Positions 20,937 through 32,546 are shown, counted from the first letter of the stretch. The stretch is DNA of 64,000 bases from Paralithodes platypus (GCA_032716605.1 CM064492.1:49389406-49453405), one strand, 5' to 3'. The notes: generated by a model not told the origin, from the letters alone. Numbers and translations are program-made.

Positions 20937-23900
20937 CATGCCTTCTGCGTGTGTCGTAAGAGGTGACTAAAGAGGTTGGGTCGGTGGGCTTACGACCCCC
21001 ACCCAGAAAAAATACAAAGCAACGACAAACGAACGAACAGCCTCGGATGCGGACGGACCCTGTGTTGACGAACCACGACCGACTATGGACAACCTTACGG
21101 ACATTCTGAGAATAGGTACATGGAATGTGAGTGGCATGAATGATGGCACAAAAGAGAGAGAGGTACTGGAAGTGTTAGTGAATGCCAAGCTGGATGTATG
21201 TGGAATGACGGAGACCAAATGCAAGGGTACAGATGTGAGAGAGTGGGTGTGTGGAATGGGTGTGTGTGCTGGAGTGAGTAAGGGAACAGCAAGAGAAGGT
21301 GCGTGTTTGTTTGTAAGTAACAAATGGAAGGAGTGTGTAAGAGAATATGGGTCTGTGGGTTCAAGGATTGTGTGGGTGAGAATGAAAGTAGGAATACAAA
21401 CGTGGGTGATTGTGTGTGTGTATGCTCCGACAGAGGATAAACTGGTAAAAGAGAAAGAGGAGTTCTGGGGGAATGTGGAGGCGTGCCTGGATAAGTTTGA
21501 CAAGAACGAAAGAATATTTATTATTGGGGATATGAATGATAAGGTGGGTGATAGGAAAGGTGATGGAGTGGTGGGAGGGTGGGGGGTACAGTCAGAGGTG
21601 AAAGGGAATGGTAGTGCACTTGTGGACATATGTGTGGGGAGGAGGTTGTGGATAGCCAACACCTTCTTCCGACACAGAATGATACACAGGTGCACATGGA
21701 AAGTGGTGAGGATGATGAAGGATAAGACAGTGGTGGTACGAAAGTCACTGATTGATTATATATGTGTGGATGAAAGAATGAAGAAATCTGTGATGGATGC
21801 TAGGGTGTATAGAAGTATTGGAGGGGGTCTGTCTGATCATTATGTAGTAGTAGCGAAGGTTAGGATACAAAAGAAGTGGGTGAGGAGAGCTGGAGGGAGG
21901 CGAGAGGAAGGTGGAATGTTAAGGAGGGTGGAGAGGCTACAGGAGGAGGAATTCAGGGAAGAGTACAGGAGAGCAGTAGAAAGACGACTAGGTGGGTACG
22001 ACCTGGAAGATATGGAGGAGATAAGCAAGGTGTTTAAGGAAGAGATCTGTGCAGCATGTGAGGAGGTGTGTGGAGTGAGGAGCAGAGGGAGGGGAGTGAA
22101 TGTTACAGCATGGTGGACAGAAGAGGTAAAAATGGCTGTGGAAGATAAGAAGAAAGCATATAGAGAGTGGTTGGGTAGTAGAGGGAATGAAGATTTGGAG
22201 AGGCAGAAACGAGCGAGGTACGTGGAGAGAAAGAGAATGGTGAAGAGAGTAGTGAAGGAAAGTAAGAGAAGAGTAGACTAGGAATTTGGAAGGAATTTGA
22301 GTGTAAAATGGAGGGAGTGTAAGAAACTGTTCTGGAAAGAAGTCAAGAAAGTTATGGAAAGTAGAAAAGGAAACAGTAAGGGTGTGAAAGATAAGAATGG
22401 GAGAATGATAGCCGAGAAGCATGAGAGAGTCGAAAGATGGAGTGAGTACTTCAACGAGTTGCCAAATGTAAGGAATGAAGAGCCAGCAAACATAGTTGGA
22501 TATGGTATGGGAGGGAGAAGAGGAGAAGTAGTGGAGGAGGAGGTGGGGATCAGGAGGTCAGAAGTGTGGGAAGCCATGAAAAGAGTGAAGTTGGGGAAAG
22601 TACCAGGAACAGATGGAGTGTGTGGGGAAATGTTGAGGTATGGTGGTGAGATAGTGATCGAATGGGTATGGAAAATGTGCAAACTAGCATGGGAGAAGGG
22701 GAATGCACCCAATGACTGGAAGACTGGCATAATAGTCCCCCTATAGAAGGGCAAAGGGGAGAGAGGAGTGTGTGGTAACCACCGAGGAATATGTCTTTTA
22801 AGCGTAGTAGGGAAGGTGTATAGTAGGGTAGTGATTGAGAGAGTGAGAGTGAGAACGGAGAAATGGATAAGCGACGAGCAGGGAGGTTTTAGAAAGGGAA
22901 GAGGATGTGTAGATCAGATTTTTACCCTGAATTGTGTTGTGGAGAAATATCTGGAGAAGCAACAAAAGGTGTATGTTGCCTTTATGGACTTGGAGAAGGC
23001 CTATGACAGACTGGATAGAGAAGGCATGTGGAAAGTACTTAGAATATACGGAGTAGATGGCAAGTTGCTGAAAGCAGTGAAGAGCATGTATGAGGGTTCA
23101 AAGGCGGCAGTACGTGTGGAGAACGAGGAGAGCGAGTTCTTTGACCTGTGTGTTGGGCTGAAACAGGGGTGTGTGATGTCCCCGTGGTTGTTTACTGTAT
23201 ATATGGATGGAGTCATGAAAGAAATACTTGGAAGAGCAGTGGATGTTGGTGTAGTGCTGAAAAGGGAGGGAAATGAGTGGAAGCTGCCTATACTGCTGTT
23301 TGCGGATTATACAGTTCTGATGAGCGATAATGAATGGGAGCTGCAGGGTTTGGTAAATGAGTTTGGAACAGTGTGCGAAAAACGGAATTTGAAGGTAAAT
23401 GCGGGGAAGAGCAAGGTTATGGTCTTCGAAAGGGGTGAAGTTACAGAGTGCGAGGTGAAGTTGAACGGTCAGGCTATGGAGATCGTCAGCTCTTTTAAGT
23501 ATCTGGGCAGTGTGTTGAGTAAAGATGGGACTGTGGATGAGGAGGTGCGGGAGAGGGTGCAACAGGGGAAGAGGGTTGTAGGAACGTTGAAAGCAGTAAC
23601 AAAAAATAGGGTGGTCAGTATGGAAGTGAAGAAGTCCTTGCATGACAGTGTGATAATCCCGACACTAACTTACGGAAGCGAAGCATGGACGTTCGGGAAG
23701 AGACTCAGACCAAGAGTGAGAGCGGTGGAAATGAGTTACTTGAGAAGTGCATGCGGAGTTACATGGAGGGATAGACAGATGAATGCGGAAGTAAGAAGGA
23801 GGTGTGGTGTGGAGGTAGATGTGTTGGAAAGTGTGAAAAGGAACAATTTGAGATGGTTCGGCCATATAGAACGTATGGAAAGCGAGATATTGACTAAGAG

Positions 23901-24085
23901 GGTGTACGAGAGCGAGATGGAAGGACAGAGAGGGAGAGCTGCACCTAAGGAGTGAGGAAGTATATGAATGAAGGCAGTGCTGGTTGGGAGGAGGGGCGTC
24001 GACTGACTGGGGACAGAGGTGCATGGAGGCAGTTCGTTCGTGGCCACCCCTTCGGGGATCACGGCGTCAGGCAATAGATAGATAG
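20937..24085 (+). mobile_element. RTE-like non-LTR retrotransposon, nearly full length, inactive
   Basis: A 5' leader of about 150 bp, one ORF of about 957 codons with endonuclease and RT domains, a short 3' UTR, and a terminal (ATAG)n tail (CAATAGATAGATAG), a simple-repeat 3' end as in RTE-type elements. G-rich coding composition (many GTG, GAG and AGG codons) sets it apart from the AT-rich CR1 copies. Two in-frame TAG codons and a damaged FADD motif make it defective. Confidence 0.85.
21085..23955 (+). pseudogene. RTE-like endonuclease/reverse transcriptase ORF with two in-frame stops
   Basis: The endonuclease starts at ATG: RIGTWNVSGMND (catalytic Asn), GMTETK (catalytic Glu), VYAPTEDK, IIGDMNDKVGD, SLIDYICV and GGGLSDHYVVVAK, all residues intact. 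A basic linker follows, with a TAG at 22279-22281. RT blocks are KVPGTDGVCGEML, DWKTGIIVPL, then a TAG at 22744-22746 where a KGKG-preceding Tyr is usual, NHRGICLL, DEQGGFRKGRGCVDQIF, AFMDLEKAYDR (motif A), LKQGCVMSPWLF (motif B), LLFADYTVLM (motif C, second Asp is Tyr) and SFKYLGSVLSKDG. The C-terminal YGSEAW and RWFGHIERM are typical of this group. Everything is in one frame, so the decay is by point mutation only. Confidence 0.9.
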
Positions 24086-24161
24086 ACCTGGGAGGCTGGG
24101 AGAGGAGGCTGCTGTATGTTCAGTGGAGAAGGGGTGGGAGAAGGTTGTTAGCTCTTCGGCA
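24086..24161 (+). repeat. 76-bp direct repeat at the 3' side of the RTE-like element
   Basis: Follows the (ATAG)n tail with no gap and repeats 20861-20936. After it the sequence changes at once to the cysteine-rich minus-strand frame. Confidence 0.8.
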
Positions 24162-24163
24162 GC

Positions 24164-24628
24164 CTAACTATTTCTGTCTTCTTGTGAGATCCTGGGCCTC
24201 TTCATGCTTGAGGTTTGCATAATGGACCAGGAGCCTATCACGTGTGATCTGCTTTTCTGTCCTGTTCGTCGGTCAATCATGGTCTTCGTTGGCATCCTGC
24301 TGGCACACAGGACCTGTCGTGGTTTGTGACGTCTGTGTAATATAGGCTCCGTGGCTAGTGAAGTAGGCTCGGTTACTAGCACGGGACATTCAAAGGGGTT
24401 GGGCCTAGGGTGGCAGGGGTATCGGCAGCAGGTGCCGCATACGTCGCCCAGGATGTAGAAGTCTAGAGTACGGCATCTAGTGAGGGCGTAGTGGGTGGAG
24501 TCAAGGTGTATCGTATGGAGGGCAGTTGCACAACCCTTATTGCAGACGATCCTGTGAAGGTTGGGGTCATATGGGTGGCGTGGGCAGGGGTCGGGGACCG
24601 GGCAGTTGCAGGGTTGCCTCAGTTGGGA
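24164..24628 (-). CDS. Cysteine-rich open frame, candidate exon of a small secreted peptide
   Basis: A 154-codon open frame on the minus strand, closed upstream by TAG at 24629-24631, with no ATG in its first 80 codons, so it reads as an exon. Counting from the first codon after that stop, Cys are at 7, 9, 15, 29, 33, 52, 64, 67, 68, 72 and 81, with one more at 108. The first part is proline-rich (CPVPDPCPRHPYDP). The middle reads like real protein (CNKGCATALHTIH, LGDVCGTCCRYPCHP). A possible splice acceptor is the TAG at the upstream stop, and a possible donor is CTAGTAACC near 24375, so the part after ECP may be intron. A proline-rich start followed by a roughly 11-13-Cys domain is the architecture described for shrimp stylicin antimicrobial peptides; this is my suggestion from general knowledge, not a search result. 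Alternatively it is a chance frame or another Cys-rich family. Confidence 0.42.
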   Translation of the reverse strand, partial: SQLRQPCNCPVPDPCPRHPYDPNLHRIVCNKGCATALHTIHLDSTHYALTRCRTLDFYILGDVCGTCCRYPCHPRPNPFECPVLVTEPTSLATEPILHRRHKPRQVLCASRMPTKTMIDRRTGQKSRSHVIGSWSIMQTSSMKRPRISQEDRNS

Positions 24629-24669
24629 CTAATCCCAACAGAATAGGGATACTGTTGTACACAGTATCC
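24622..24669. other. Two adjacent small stem-loops
   Basis: GTTGGGA/TCCCAAC (24622-24639, 4-nt loop) and GGATACTGT/ACAGTATCC (24647-24669, 5-nt loop), 7 bp apart. They lie between the cysteine-rich frame and the CR1-2 element and may mark the edge of either. Function unknown. Confidence 0.5.
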
Positions 24670-24788
24670 TACCAAGGAGAGGGGTAAGGAAGGAATGATC
24701 CTCCAGGGCTATTGGTGTAAATAGCCGACTGGAAAAGTATTGCTAGGCAAATACTATTCCATTCCTGGATAACTGGACACATTTCTAT

Positions 24789-24888
24789 GGTAAGTATGAA
24801 CTGTATGCCCAGGATGGAGTACATCTCTCGACTAGGAGTTTCGACCTTAGCCAGCTCACTCGACAAGATTGTTGCGGGGTTTTGTTAA
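24789..24888 (+). pseudogene. CR1-2 ORF1 C-terminal tail (esterase-like)
   Basis: YELYAQDGVHLS followed, after a one-base slip, by LGVSTLASSLDKIVAGFC and a TAA. The D-G-V-H-L-S...L-G pattern is the last block of the SGNH-esterase-like ORF1 protein found in several CR1/L2 elements. ORF2 begins about 150 bp downstream. Confidence 0.6.
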
Positions 24889-25039
24889 TAAACCATAGGT
24901 GTGTAAGTAAAATAAAATCCCAGCCACATGTACAGTAATTGATAGTAATGACGAAAATTCTGATAAGAGTAGATTTTCCGTCTAGGTCTAGTAGTTCAAC
25001 AGGTAATAATAAACTAGTTATAAACAATAGACAATTAGT

Positions 25040-25760
25040 TGCATATATAAGTAATAGGTCGAGGGTATATTATACAAATTGTAGGAGTTTATGTAACAAA
25101 ATGAACGAACATAGAGCACTTGTTAGCAAAGAAAATATAGACATACTAGCGCTAACTGAAACAATGGATTAATACAGAAACCAGGCATTTTTTAGCAGAA
25201 TTTGATATACCGGGATATAGTTTGTTTAAATATGACCGAACAAGTAGGAGGGGTGGCGGTATAGCAGTGTTTGTCAGGAGTACATTAAAAAGATGTATTA
25301 AATCAGGTATTAAACTAAATAATTATAATGAAAGTGTTTGGGTAGAGGTTAACGAAGGTAGTGAGGCCATAGTTGTTGGAGTTATGTATAGACCGCCAAA
25401 TATGAGTAAAATGACGGAACATCATTATGGGAGGAAATTAAAATAGCATCAAGGTTTAGCAATGTGTGCATTATGGGGGATTTTAATTTTCCGAATATAG
25501 ATTGGTAGCATCAAATAGGCGACTCTGATTCAAAGGAGTTTATTGAGGTAGTACAAGATAGTTTTTTATTTCAATTCATAGATACGCCGACTAGAGGTAA
25601 TAATATTCTCGATTTAGTTTTCAGTAACAATGAACATATGATAAATAATGTAGAAATCTGGGATCACCTAGGAAATAGCGACCACAATTCTGTATATTTT
25701 AATATACAATGGAAAGGTAATTCCAGAGAGAATACGACATTAATACCGGACTATAGAATT
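25040..25760 (+). pseudogene. CR1-2 endonuclease, frameshifted
   Basis: VYYTNCRSLCNKMNEH (catalytic Asn region), LALTET (Glu), RGGGIAVFVRS, IVVGVMYRPPN, CIMGDFNFPNIDW (GDFN kept), DTPTRGNNILDLVF and LGNSDHNSVYF (SDH kept), distributed over at least three frames. Stops lie near 25171, 25446 and 25508. Catalytic residues are intact; the damage is mostly indels. Confidence 0.88.
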
Positions 25761-26079
25761 TTTTTTTTATGGTGGGTTAAGAAGAGCCCTATTAGCGGAC
25801 CCTATGGTCAAAAAATTAAGTCTATCCAGGTGTCCAAATGAGTGTACCCCATACCCCTTACCCCTAGCTTAAGTCAAGAAGAGACATCAAACTTGGTAGA
25901 TACCGGTACATACGATAATTTTATCAAGTCATTATTCAAAGCACAAAATAAATATATCCCCAAAAGAAAATTTAGATCAACACAGAACGAACCCAAATGG
26001 ATGAATAATAGACAATTAGACCTTTTGGGAAAAAAAGAGAGGAATATATAGACAAATTAAGAAAGGCGAAATTCACCTA

Positions 26080-27894
26080 CTTGCTTACTATCACAATTTA
26101 TCAAGACACGTAAAAAGGGATATTAGGAAAGAAATTATGAAATCAAGGGTCCAGATGACTCAAAAAATAATCCTAAAGCTTTTTACCAACTATGTAAATC
26201 CAAGGTTAGAGATGTAATTGGTCCCCTTAAAACTTCGATAGGAGAAATTACAGAAAATTACTTAGAAATGTGCAGTACAATAAATAATAAATTTCTTTCC
26301 GTTTTCACTAATGCAAATTTGGCACAGTTTCCAGAAGTCCGTAAGGTATATAGCGATAGTATAGAAAATAGGTTAAGTATGGTTACTATAAGTAGAAATG
26401 ATTTGCTTAAGGAAATTGACAGACTGAAACCTCAGAAATCGCCTGGTCCGGATGAGGTATATGCTAGAGTATTAAAAAAATGCAGAGATGAGTTAAGTTA
26501 CCCATTAACATTTCTATTTAACAAGTCCTTAGAAACCGGTTTAGTTCCAGAAGCTTGGAAGATTGCAAATGTAGTTCCGATCTTCAAAAAAGGTGATAAA
26601 TCAATAGCATCCAATTACCGTCCCATTAGTCTCACATCAATCATAGGAAAGCTACTGGAGTTAATTATTGCTAGGAAAATTATAAACCACTTAGAAACAT
26701 TTAATTTAATAAATTCTTCTCAGCATGGATTCACTCAGGGACGTTCTTGCCTTACTAATTTGCCTAGTTTTTTCTCAGAGGTGTATGAAGCGGTAGATAA
26801 TGACAAGTCATATGATATAATATATTTAGATTTCAGTAAAGCTTTGGACAGAGTCCCTCATGAGAGATTGATGAGAAAAGTTGAGGCGCATGGAATAGGT
26901 GGGTCGTTGTTGGGATTCATTATGTCATGGCTAATTGGTAGGAAGCAGAGAGTCAGCATAAATGGTACTAAGTCAGAGTGGGGATCAGTCAAGAGTGGTG
27001 TCCTGCAGGGATCTGTATTGGGTCCTATGTTGTTTATTATATACATAAATGACCTTGATTTAGGTATAACTAGTAGGATAAGTAAATTCGCAGACGATAC
27101 CAACATAGGGAGAACAATAGATTCAGATAGCGACATAGAGTGCCTCCAAGGGATCTAGATACCTTACACGAATGGTCAGTAAATTGGCAGATGAATTTTA
27201 ACATTGACAAATGCAAGGTATTAATGATAGGGAAAACGAATACTAATGCAAAATATAAACTAGATAATACGGAATTAGAAAACTCAGACTGCAAGAAAGA
27301 TTTGGGTGTGTTTGTTAGCAACGATTTGAAGCCTGGAAAACAGTGTATAAGCGTTCATAACAAGGCAAACAGGATTCTAGGGTTCATCTCAAGGAGTGTG
27401 AGTAACAGAACTGCCGATGTTATTTTGAAACTTTACTTGTCATTAGTGAGACCTCAAATGGATTATGCTGTCCAATTTTGGTATCCTTATTACAGAATGG
27501 ACATAGATTCGTTGGAGAGAGTACATCGAAGAATGACAAAACTGATTCATAATATTAGAAATCTACCATATGAAGAAAGGTTGAAAAAATTAGGCTTACA
27601 TTCGTTAGAAAGACGCAGTTAGAGGAGATATGATAAAAGTGTTCAAGTGGGTTAGTGGGATAAAGAAAGGAGACATGAAAAATGTACTGAAGCTCAGCGA
27701 TAGCAAAAAAAACTCTAACAAATGGTTTCAAATTAGATAAATTTCGTTTCAGAAAAGATATAGGCAAATATTGGTTTGGTAACAGAGTTGTAGATGGGTG
27801 GAATAGGCTACCAAGTTATATAGTGGGATCAAGAACGATAGGGAGCTTTAAGATAAAATTAGATAGTATGGACGAGATGGGTTGGGTGTGAGGG
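26080..27894 (+). pseudogene. CR1-2 linker, reverse transcriptase and C-terminal domain
   Basis: The main open part is 26268-27158: [59 protein letters not shown] (motif A), SGVLQGSVLGPMLF (motif B) and KFADDTNIGR (motif C intact). It shifts frame at about 27150 into DLDTLHEWSVNWQM, CKVLMIGK, VHNKANRILGFISR, SLVRPQMDYAVQFW and PYEERLKKLGLHSLE, then shifts again at about 27620. The last part ends near SFKIKLDSMDEMGWV. Confidence 0.9.
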
Positions 27895-28103
27895 GGATCT
27901 GCCGGGTGTGGGCCAATCGGCGCTCAGCAGACCCCCGTAATCTTGTGTTAATCTCTGACCGTTTTGGTGGGGTCAGTACTCAAGGTATTAGTGAGATGGG
28001 CCTATAATTGGGTCTTGTACTGTAATTGGGGTTGGGTGTGACAGGGATCTGCCTTGTGTGGGCCGATCGGCTTTTTGCAGACTCCCATTTTCTTATGTTC
28101 TAA
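27895..28103 (+). repeat. CR1-2 3' UTR with an internal duplication
   Basis: Two related segments, GATCTGCCGGGTGTGGGCC with ATCGGCGCTCAGCAGACC and GATCTGCCTTGTGTGGGCC with GATCGGCTTTTTGCAGAC, about 130 bp apart, end in CTTATGTTCTAATA. Same in copy E at 39944-40151. Confidence 0.75.
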
Positions 28104-28969
28104 TATCCTATTGATAGGAAGCCTTTAACACGAGGAGCGCGATAAGCCCCCTAGAAAGTTCTCCTACGCGATGGCGATAAGCCTTTCGGAAGCGAGATTT
28201 TCAGAAGCGTTCAAAAACCATGCCAACAGGCTTAGGCGGCTGCAAGTTGAAATAGGAATAGGGCTTATGCACTATCAACACCAAATATCATATTACACAT
28301 AAACCTCACACACACACTCACACCCTTATTATGGTGGTGGCGATGATGATTTTATTCAGTTAGGAAGGAATTGTGAGAATCAGATTTGTGATTGATATAG
28401 ACTTCACAATTTTGATTCACAGAGTGTCTTTCAAATTTAATATAATCGTCTACTGTCAGCCAGAATATAGTGAAACCGCGTCCTCGAATACTGAGAGGAT
28501 TCATCAATTGAAGATTATGACGTATTTTGACAGTAAATTCTGGCTATCAGACGATGTTATACAGCTTAGGAAGGATCTGTGGGAATTATGAGGGTAAAGA
28601 TGATTTCCATCAACCCTCTAACTTCCATATACCCTTCCTAGTCTGAATGAAATCGTCAAATAAGAGTCAGAAAACACAAAAGAATTGAGTCATCTGATCA
28701 GCTAAGGGCAAATATTAACCCTTCACTGATATATTGCATTATCGTTCGCTACGGTTTCCACCAAGTGTCAACAAACAAAATAACCTGCAAATGAAGATAA
28801 ACCCACCCGCTGTGAATTATTTGGGGGCAGCATTTTGGGAGCGTAATTATTATTTTTTCGTATGAATTATTCCATGCAGGGTTTATTTGAAGCCGGGCTG
28901 CCCGTCCTGTTTTGGTTAACTTATGGACTGAAAAATGGTCTCTGGGTCACACACACACACATACACACT

Positions 28970-29010
<41 letters not shown>

Positions 29011-30527
29011 ACACACTCAGCTCTCTCTCTCTTTCTTTCTCTCTCTCTCTGATCAATGTATCAAAGCAAGGTGATGTCCTATTCTTTTACTATAAACTGT
29101 CCCTGTCACTAGTAGTATTAAGGTCGGACCACCTAGTAGGGACCGTAAGTCTGTGTGGACTGAGTAATCAAGTGTAACTTTGTGTAACACTCACGCTCTC
29201 TCTCTCTCTCTTTCTCTCTCTCCTTTTCTATCGGATATGCCATCTCTATTAGAATTAAGTCCGGACCACCTCGTTTGGATCGTAAACTCTGTGTGGCCAG
29301 TGTATCTATGTTAATCTATGTAAATCGCTCTCTCTATTTGATAAATGTGTTAAAGCAAGGTGGTTTTATTACTGAGTAAACACAAATATCAAACATACTG
29401 TATGTTGGATAATGAAAGATATAAGCCTGCATAGAATCAATATAATTTGAGCCAGGCAAACGAAGAACTAGAGGACAGGAAATAAAGGTGCCAACCTCAC
29501 GCCTGGGCTCTATAAGATGTGGTTATGCTGGAGGACTTTGTTCCTTGACTATCTTGCGCAGTTCACCGTTAGAAATTACGAAGACTCAGTTCTTTTGAGT
29601 TTTCTGGCTATTATTTGACGATTTTATTCATATTAGGAAGGGTATTGTATCCGAACAAATCAGCTTAGGTTCCCTTATTTATTTTCGAGAGAATTGTAGT
29701 GACTCAAATATTAGATATTTTAATAACTGCATAACAAACCCTACCAAGTGGGGGTCTAACAATAATGATTTGGTGCTATAATTGTTAAGTTGCAGAGTTA
29801 ATTTGTTACCCATATATGTAAATCCAGCAACATATATATAGGGTGCTTTCTATATGTCATGTGCATATGGATGCCAAATTTCAGCTCAGTATCTCATCAA
29901 ATAGAGTAACACAGATCATATTTGTTCCTTCAGTTTTACAGGGTTAGGTGTGCATTGTTCTTATCTAACAACATTAAAATGTAATAGGGTATTTCCTATG
30001 GTCGACTTTTATATGGCTTCCAAATTTCTATTTATCATCTCAAGAAATGCAGCTAGAAACCAAAATGGTTTATTCACCCATTTCTGCAGGGTCGGGAATG
30101 AAGTTTCTGTTCCACCAACAAATAAATGGAGACCTTCTTGTAAGTCATAAATATACTGTTGCCAAAATTCAGGGCTATAATCAACAAATATGGCTTTGAA
30201 TTTTAATTGAATTCTTCACAAGCTACTGAGGATTTCTCAGAATTGGGCATACAGATTTAACTCCAAAGTGGCAGAAGACATTTGGTGGGTCATATCTATC
30301 TGCGCACCCAAGTATAGATCAATTATCATCAATAAAATATTGTCTTATCCACAATCGATTTCTGACCCCCAACAACAACAAACACGAGAAAAACAATAAC
30401 AACGACAAACAACAACAACCACTACAACAACAACCGCAATAACAACAACCGCAATAACAACAAAGTCAACCATTCATAGACCATTTAGGTCGACGCAGGC
30501 AGAATCCGGAGGACACGCCAGCTTCAA
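28104..30527. other. Intergenic, MITE-3 remnants and CT microsatellites
   Basis: 28340-28720 carries degenerate MITE-3 pieces (CAGACGATGTTATACAGCTT with AGGAAGGATCTGTGG and its partner ATCGTCAAATAAGAGTCAG), and another lies at 29590-29650. (CT)n at 28975-29006 and near 29203. 30361-30470 is CAA-rich. No host gene is convincing. Confidence 0.6.
29095..29335. repeat. Two copies of a dispersed repeat at microsatellite junctions
   Basis: 29095-29190 and 29228-29325 share CTAGTAGTATTAAGGTCGGACC-type and ACCGTAAGTCTGTGTGG-type blocks. A better copy is at 58690-58803 (CTCTACTAGAATCAAGTCC with GATCTGTGTGGCCAGTGTA). All copies lie between a CT-rich and a CT- or GT-rich microsatellite. The minus strand has a weak B-box-like GGACTTGATTC, so a SINE is possible. 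Confidence 0.55.
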
Positions 30528-30901
30528 TTAAGGGGGGTCACCTGCTTTTTTATCTTTTTCTCCTTTTCTCTCTTTCTCTGGCTTGTATTCATTCGGCCCC
30601 ATTCAGCCAACTGTTTTAAGATGTTTATCCCCATCTAGGTGTCGATATCGATCGCCAGCATTGTATGGAGAAATCCGGCTTCGCTGGACACATTTTTATA
30701 TCGAAAAATGTACAAATTTTGCTTGCTGTCAAAACAAATATATATATATATATATATGTTGGCACGCTACCGCTCGCCAGGAAATTATTGACAACTGTAT
30801 GGGGGTAAACGTCTTAAAACAGTAGGCTGAATGGGGCCGATTGGATACAAGCCAAAGAGAGTGGGAGAGAAAGACAAAAAAAAAAGCGAGGTTCCCCTTA
30901 A
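30528..30901 (+). mobile_element. MITE-2 copy
   Basis: TTAA-bounded palindromic element with AGGGGGGTCACCTGC, CTGGCTTGTATTCATTCGG, GAGAAATCCGGCTTCGCTGG, CGAAAAATGTACAAATTTTG and an internal (TA)n. The left GGCGAGCG module is partly deleted (ATATCGATCGCCAGC). Second version at 42568. Confidence 0.82.
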
Positions 30902-31326
30902 ACCCCGCGCGGAATAATTCACAGGTAAAAATATTAATTAGCCATATACGTCGATAACATTGGCCAGAGTACTCCATTCCAACCAGTACCGCTAACCAGC
31001 TTAACAATAACACACAGCGGGAATGGAATATTTTGACTGTTGATATTCATAGAGGAACCGGAATTAGGGATTTGTGGCTTTATATAAAACGGGATTTATT
31101 ATCATGACATATTGACGACCCAAAATAAATATGCATTTTACCTTTAAAGTGCATGGACATTTCTATGACATATTTGACGTATCATTGCGCGCTAAATGTT
31201 AGTCTATTGCCAGACGCCTCATTCCCATAGAGGGGTGGCCGCGAATTAATCGTCTTCATATGTTTCTATATGCCGAGGCAACTCATTCGATTATCTAGCT
31301 TGTCTCTGTTCACAGGGGAGGGTCTC
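30902..31326. other. Intergenic, nothing recognised
   Basis: Ordinary mixed sequence between two MITE-2 copies. No open frame with protein-like content. Confidence 0.5.
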
Positions 31327-31710
31327 TTAAGGGGGGTCACCTGCTTTTTTTGTTAATCTTTCTCTTATTTTCTGTCTTTCTCTGGCTTGTATCCATTCGG
31401 CCCCATTCAGCGTACTGTTTTAAGGCGTTTATCTCCATCCAGGTGTCGATTTCTCCCTGGCGAGCGATAGCGAGCCAGCATTGTATGGAGAAATCCGGCT
31501 TTGCCGGAGAATTTTTTCTATAGAAATATGTACAAATTTAGCTTGCTGTTAAAAAAAAATATATATGCTGGCTCGCTACCGCTCGCCAGGAAAAATATTG
31601 ACACTTGGATAGGGGTAAACATCTTAAAACAGTAGGCTGAATGGGGCCGAATGGATACAAGCCAAAGAGAGAGGGAAGAAAGAGAGAAAAGGCGAGGTGG
31701 GCCCCCTTAA
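31327..31710 (+). mobile_element. MITE-2 copy, well preserved
   Basis: Both arms are complete, including GGCGAGCGATAGCGAGCC on the left and GGCTCGCTACCGCTCGCC on the right, with the GGCTTTGCCGG hairpin at the centre and TTAA at both ends. Second version at 43368. Confidence 0.85.
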
Positions 31711-31861
31711 TCCCAACCGCCCATTGGTGTGTGTAAGTGTGTGAGGGTGCATGTGGTATACTATTGTACTGTCGGAATGGTTGTGGAGGTGAATGTAGTT
31801 TGTAACCAGTGTAATGAGCTCGACTATGCTGATCAAGTGCTAGCATATACTTGTGTAAATG

Positions 31862-32030
31862 TGACACTGGTCTACCACACCTCTAACGTCCGCCAGTGCA
31901 GCTAGGGGTTTGGGAAGCCATGCCCGTAAGTCAATAAACGTATGACAATCCGGCCGGGATCAAACCCAGGGCTTTCCACGCACGAGTCAAGTGGGGTACT
32001 GCTTAGCCACACTGTTAGTACCGGTATTTA
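31862..32030 (-). mobile_element. tRNA-derived SINE
   Basis: On the minus strand, GTGGCTAAGCAGTACCCC (A-box type), then GGGTTTGATCCC (B box) about 40 nt on, continuing into CGGATTGTCATACG and further sequence. Distinct from the SINE near 9.7 kb. Second version at 43909-44080. Confidence 0.6.
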
Positions 32031-32141
32031 TAATTTGTTAATTATACAAATACACAAGTGTACAATCACCTGGTACAAATATTATTGAACAATTATGACA
32101 CGCTGATGCAATCATTTGAAACAATCCCTTTAAGTATATGA

Positions 32142-32359
32142 CTAAAGCCAGTGTCACACGAGCGTTTTTTCTGTCAATTTTCCATGAGCAAGTTTTTTCT
32201 GGTAATATTTAGTGATATTTTTGCATTGTAATCCGAAACTAGATCGAAGTTAGATTATGTTAGGTAGTTTAATTCTTACGGAACTTGTATTTTGAAGCTC
32301 CCAGACCACAATTGCCCGTTAAAATTGACGGACAAATCGCTCGTGTGACACCGCCTTAA
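32142..32359 (+). mobile_element. MITE-4 copy
   Basis: About 218 bp with inverted ends GCCAGTGTCACACGAGCG and CGCTCGTGTGACACCGCC, followed by TTAA on the right and CTAA on the left. Relatives at 44184 and 62377, and a left-end fragment at 33379-33480. Confidence 0.75.
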
Positions 32360-32546
32360 GAACAGTCAAGGTTTTCCCTAGATAACTGTTCATTGTTAAT
32401 CATATAGTAGTGTACAAGTTATTTGTACAGGCGATTGTACTCTATAAAACCAAAAAAATCGAACCTTGGAAAACTCTTATTCCAGTATGTATAATATTGG
32501 GATATTTCTATCCGTCTGGTTATTGGCTACTCAAGACCATATTATA

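Larger units (their letters stand above)
24789..28103 (+). mobile_element. CR1-clade retrotransposon, family CR1-2, copy D
   Basis: ORF1 tail, endonuclease, RT, C-terminal domain, 3' UTR and a terminal TTATGTTCT-type repeat. It differs from CR1-1 by roughly half its residues but shares all CR1 hallmarks (SPGPDEVYARVLK, GRSCLTNL, GSVLGPMLFIIYIND, YEERLKKLGLHSLE). Multiple frameshifts break it. The upstream boundary is uncertain and may extend to about 24640. Confidence 0.88.

Noticed and set aside
21095..24074. Several minus-strand frames of 60-240 codons
   Set aside because: Shadows of the RTE-like coding strand, whose G-rich codons leave few stops on the complement.
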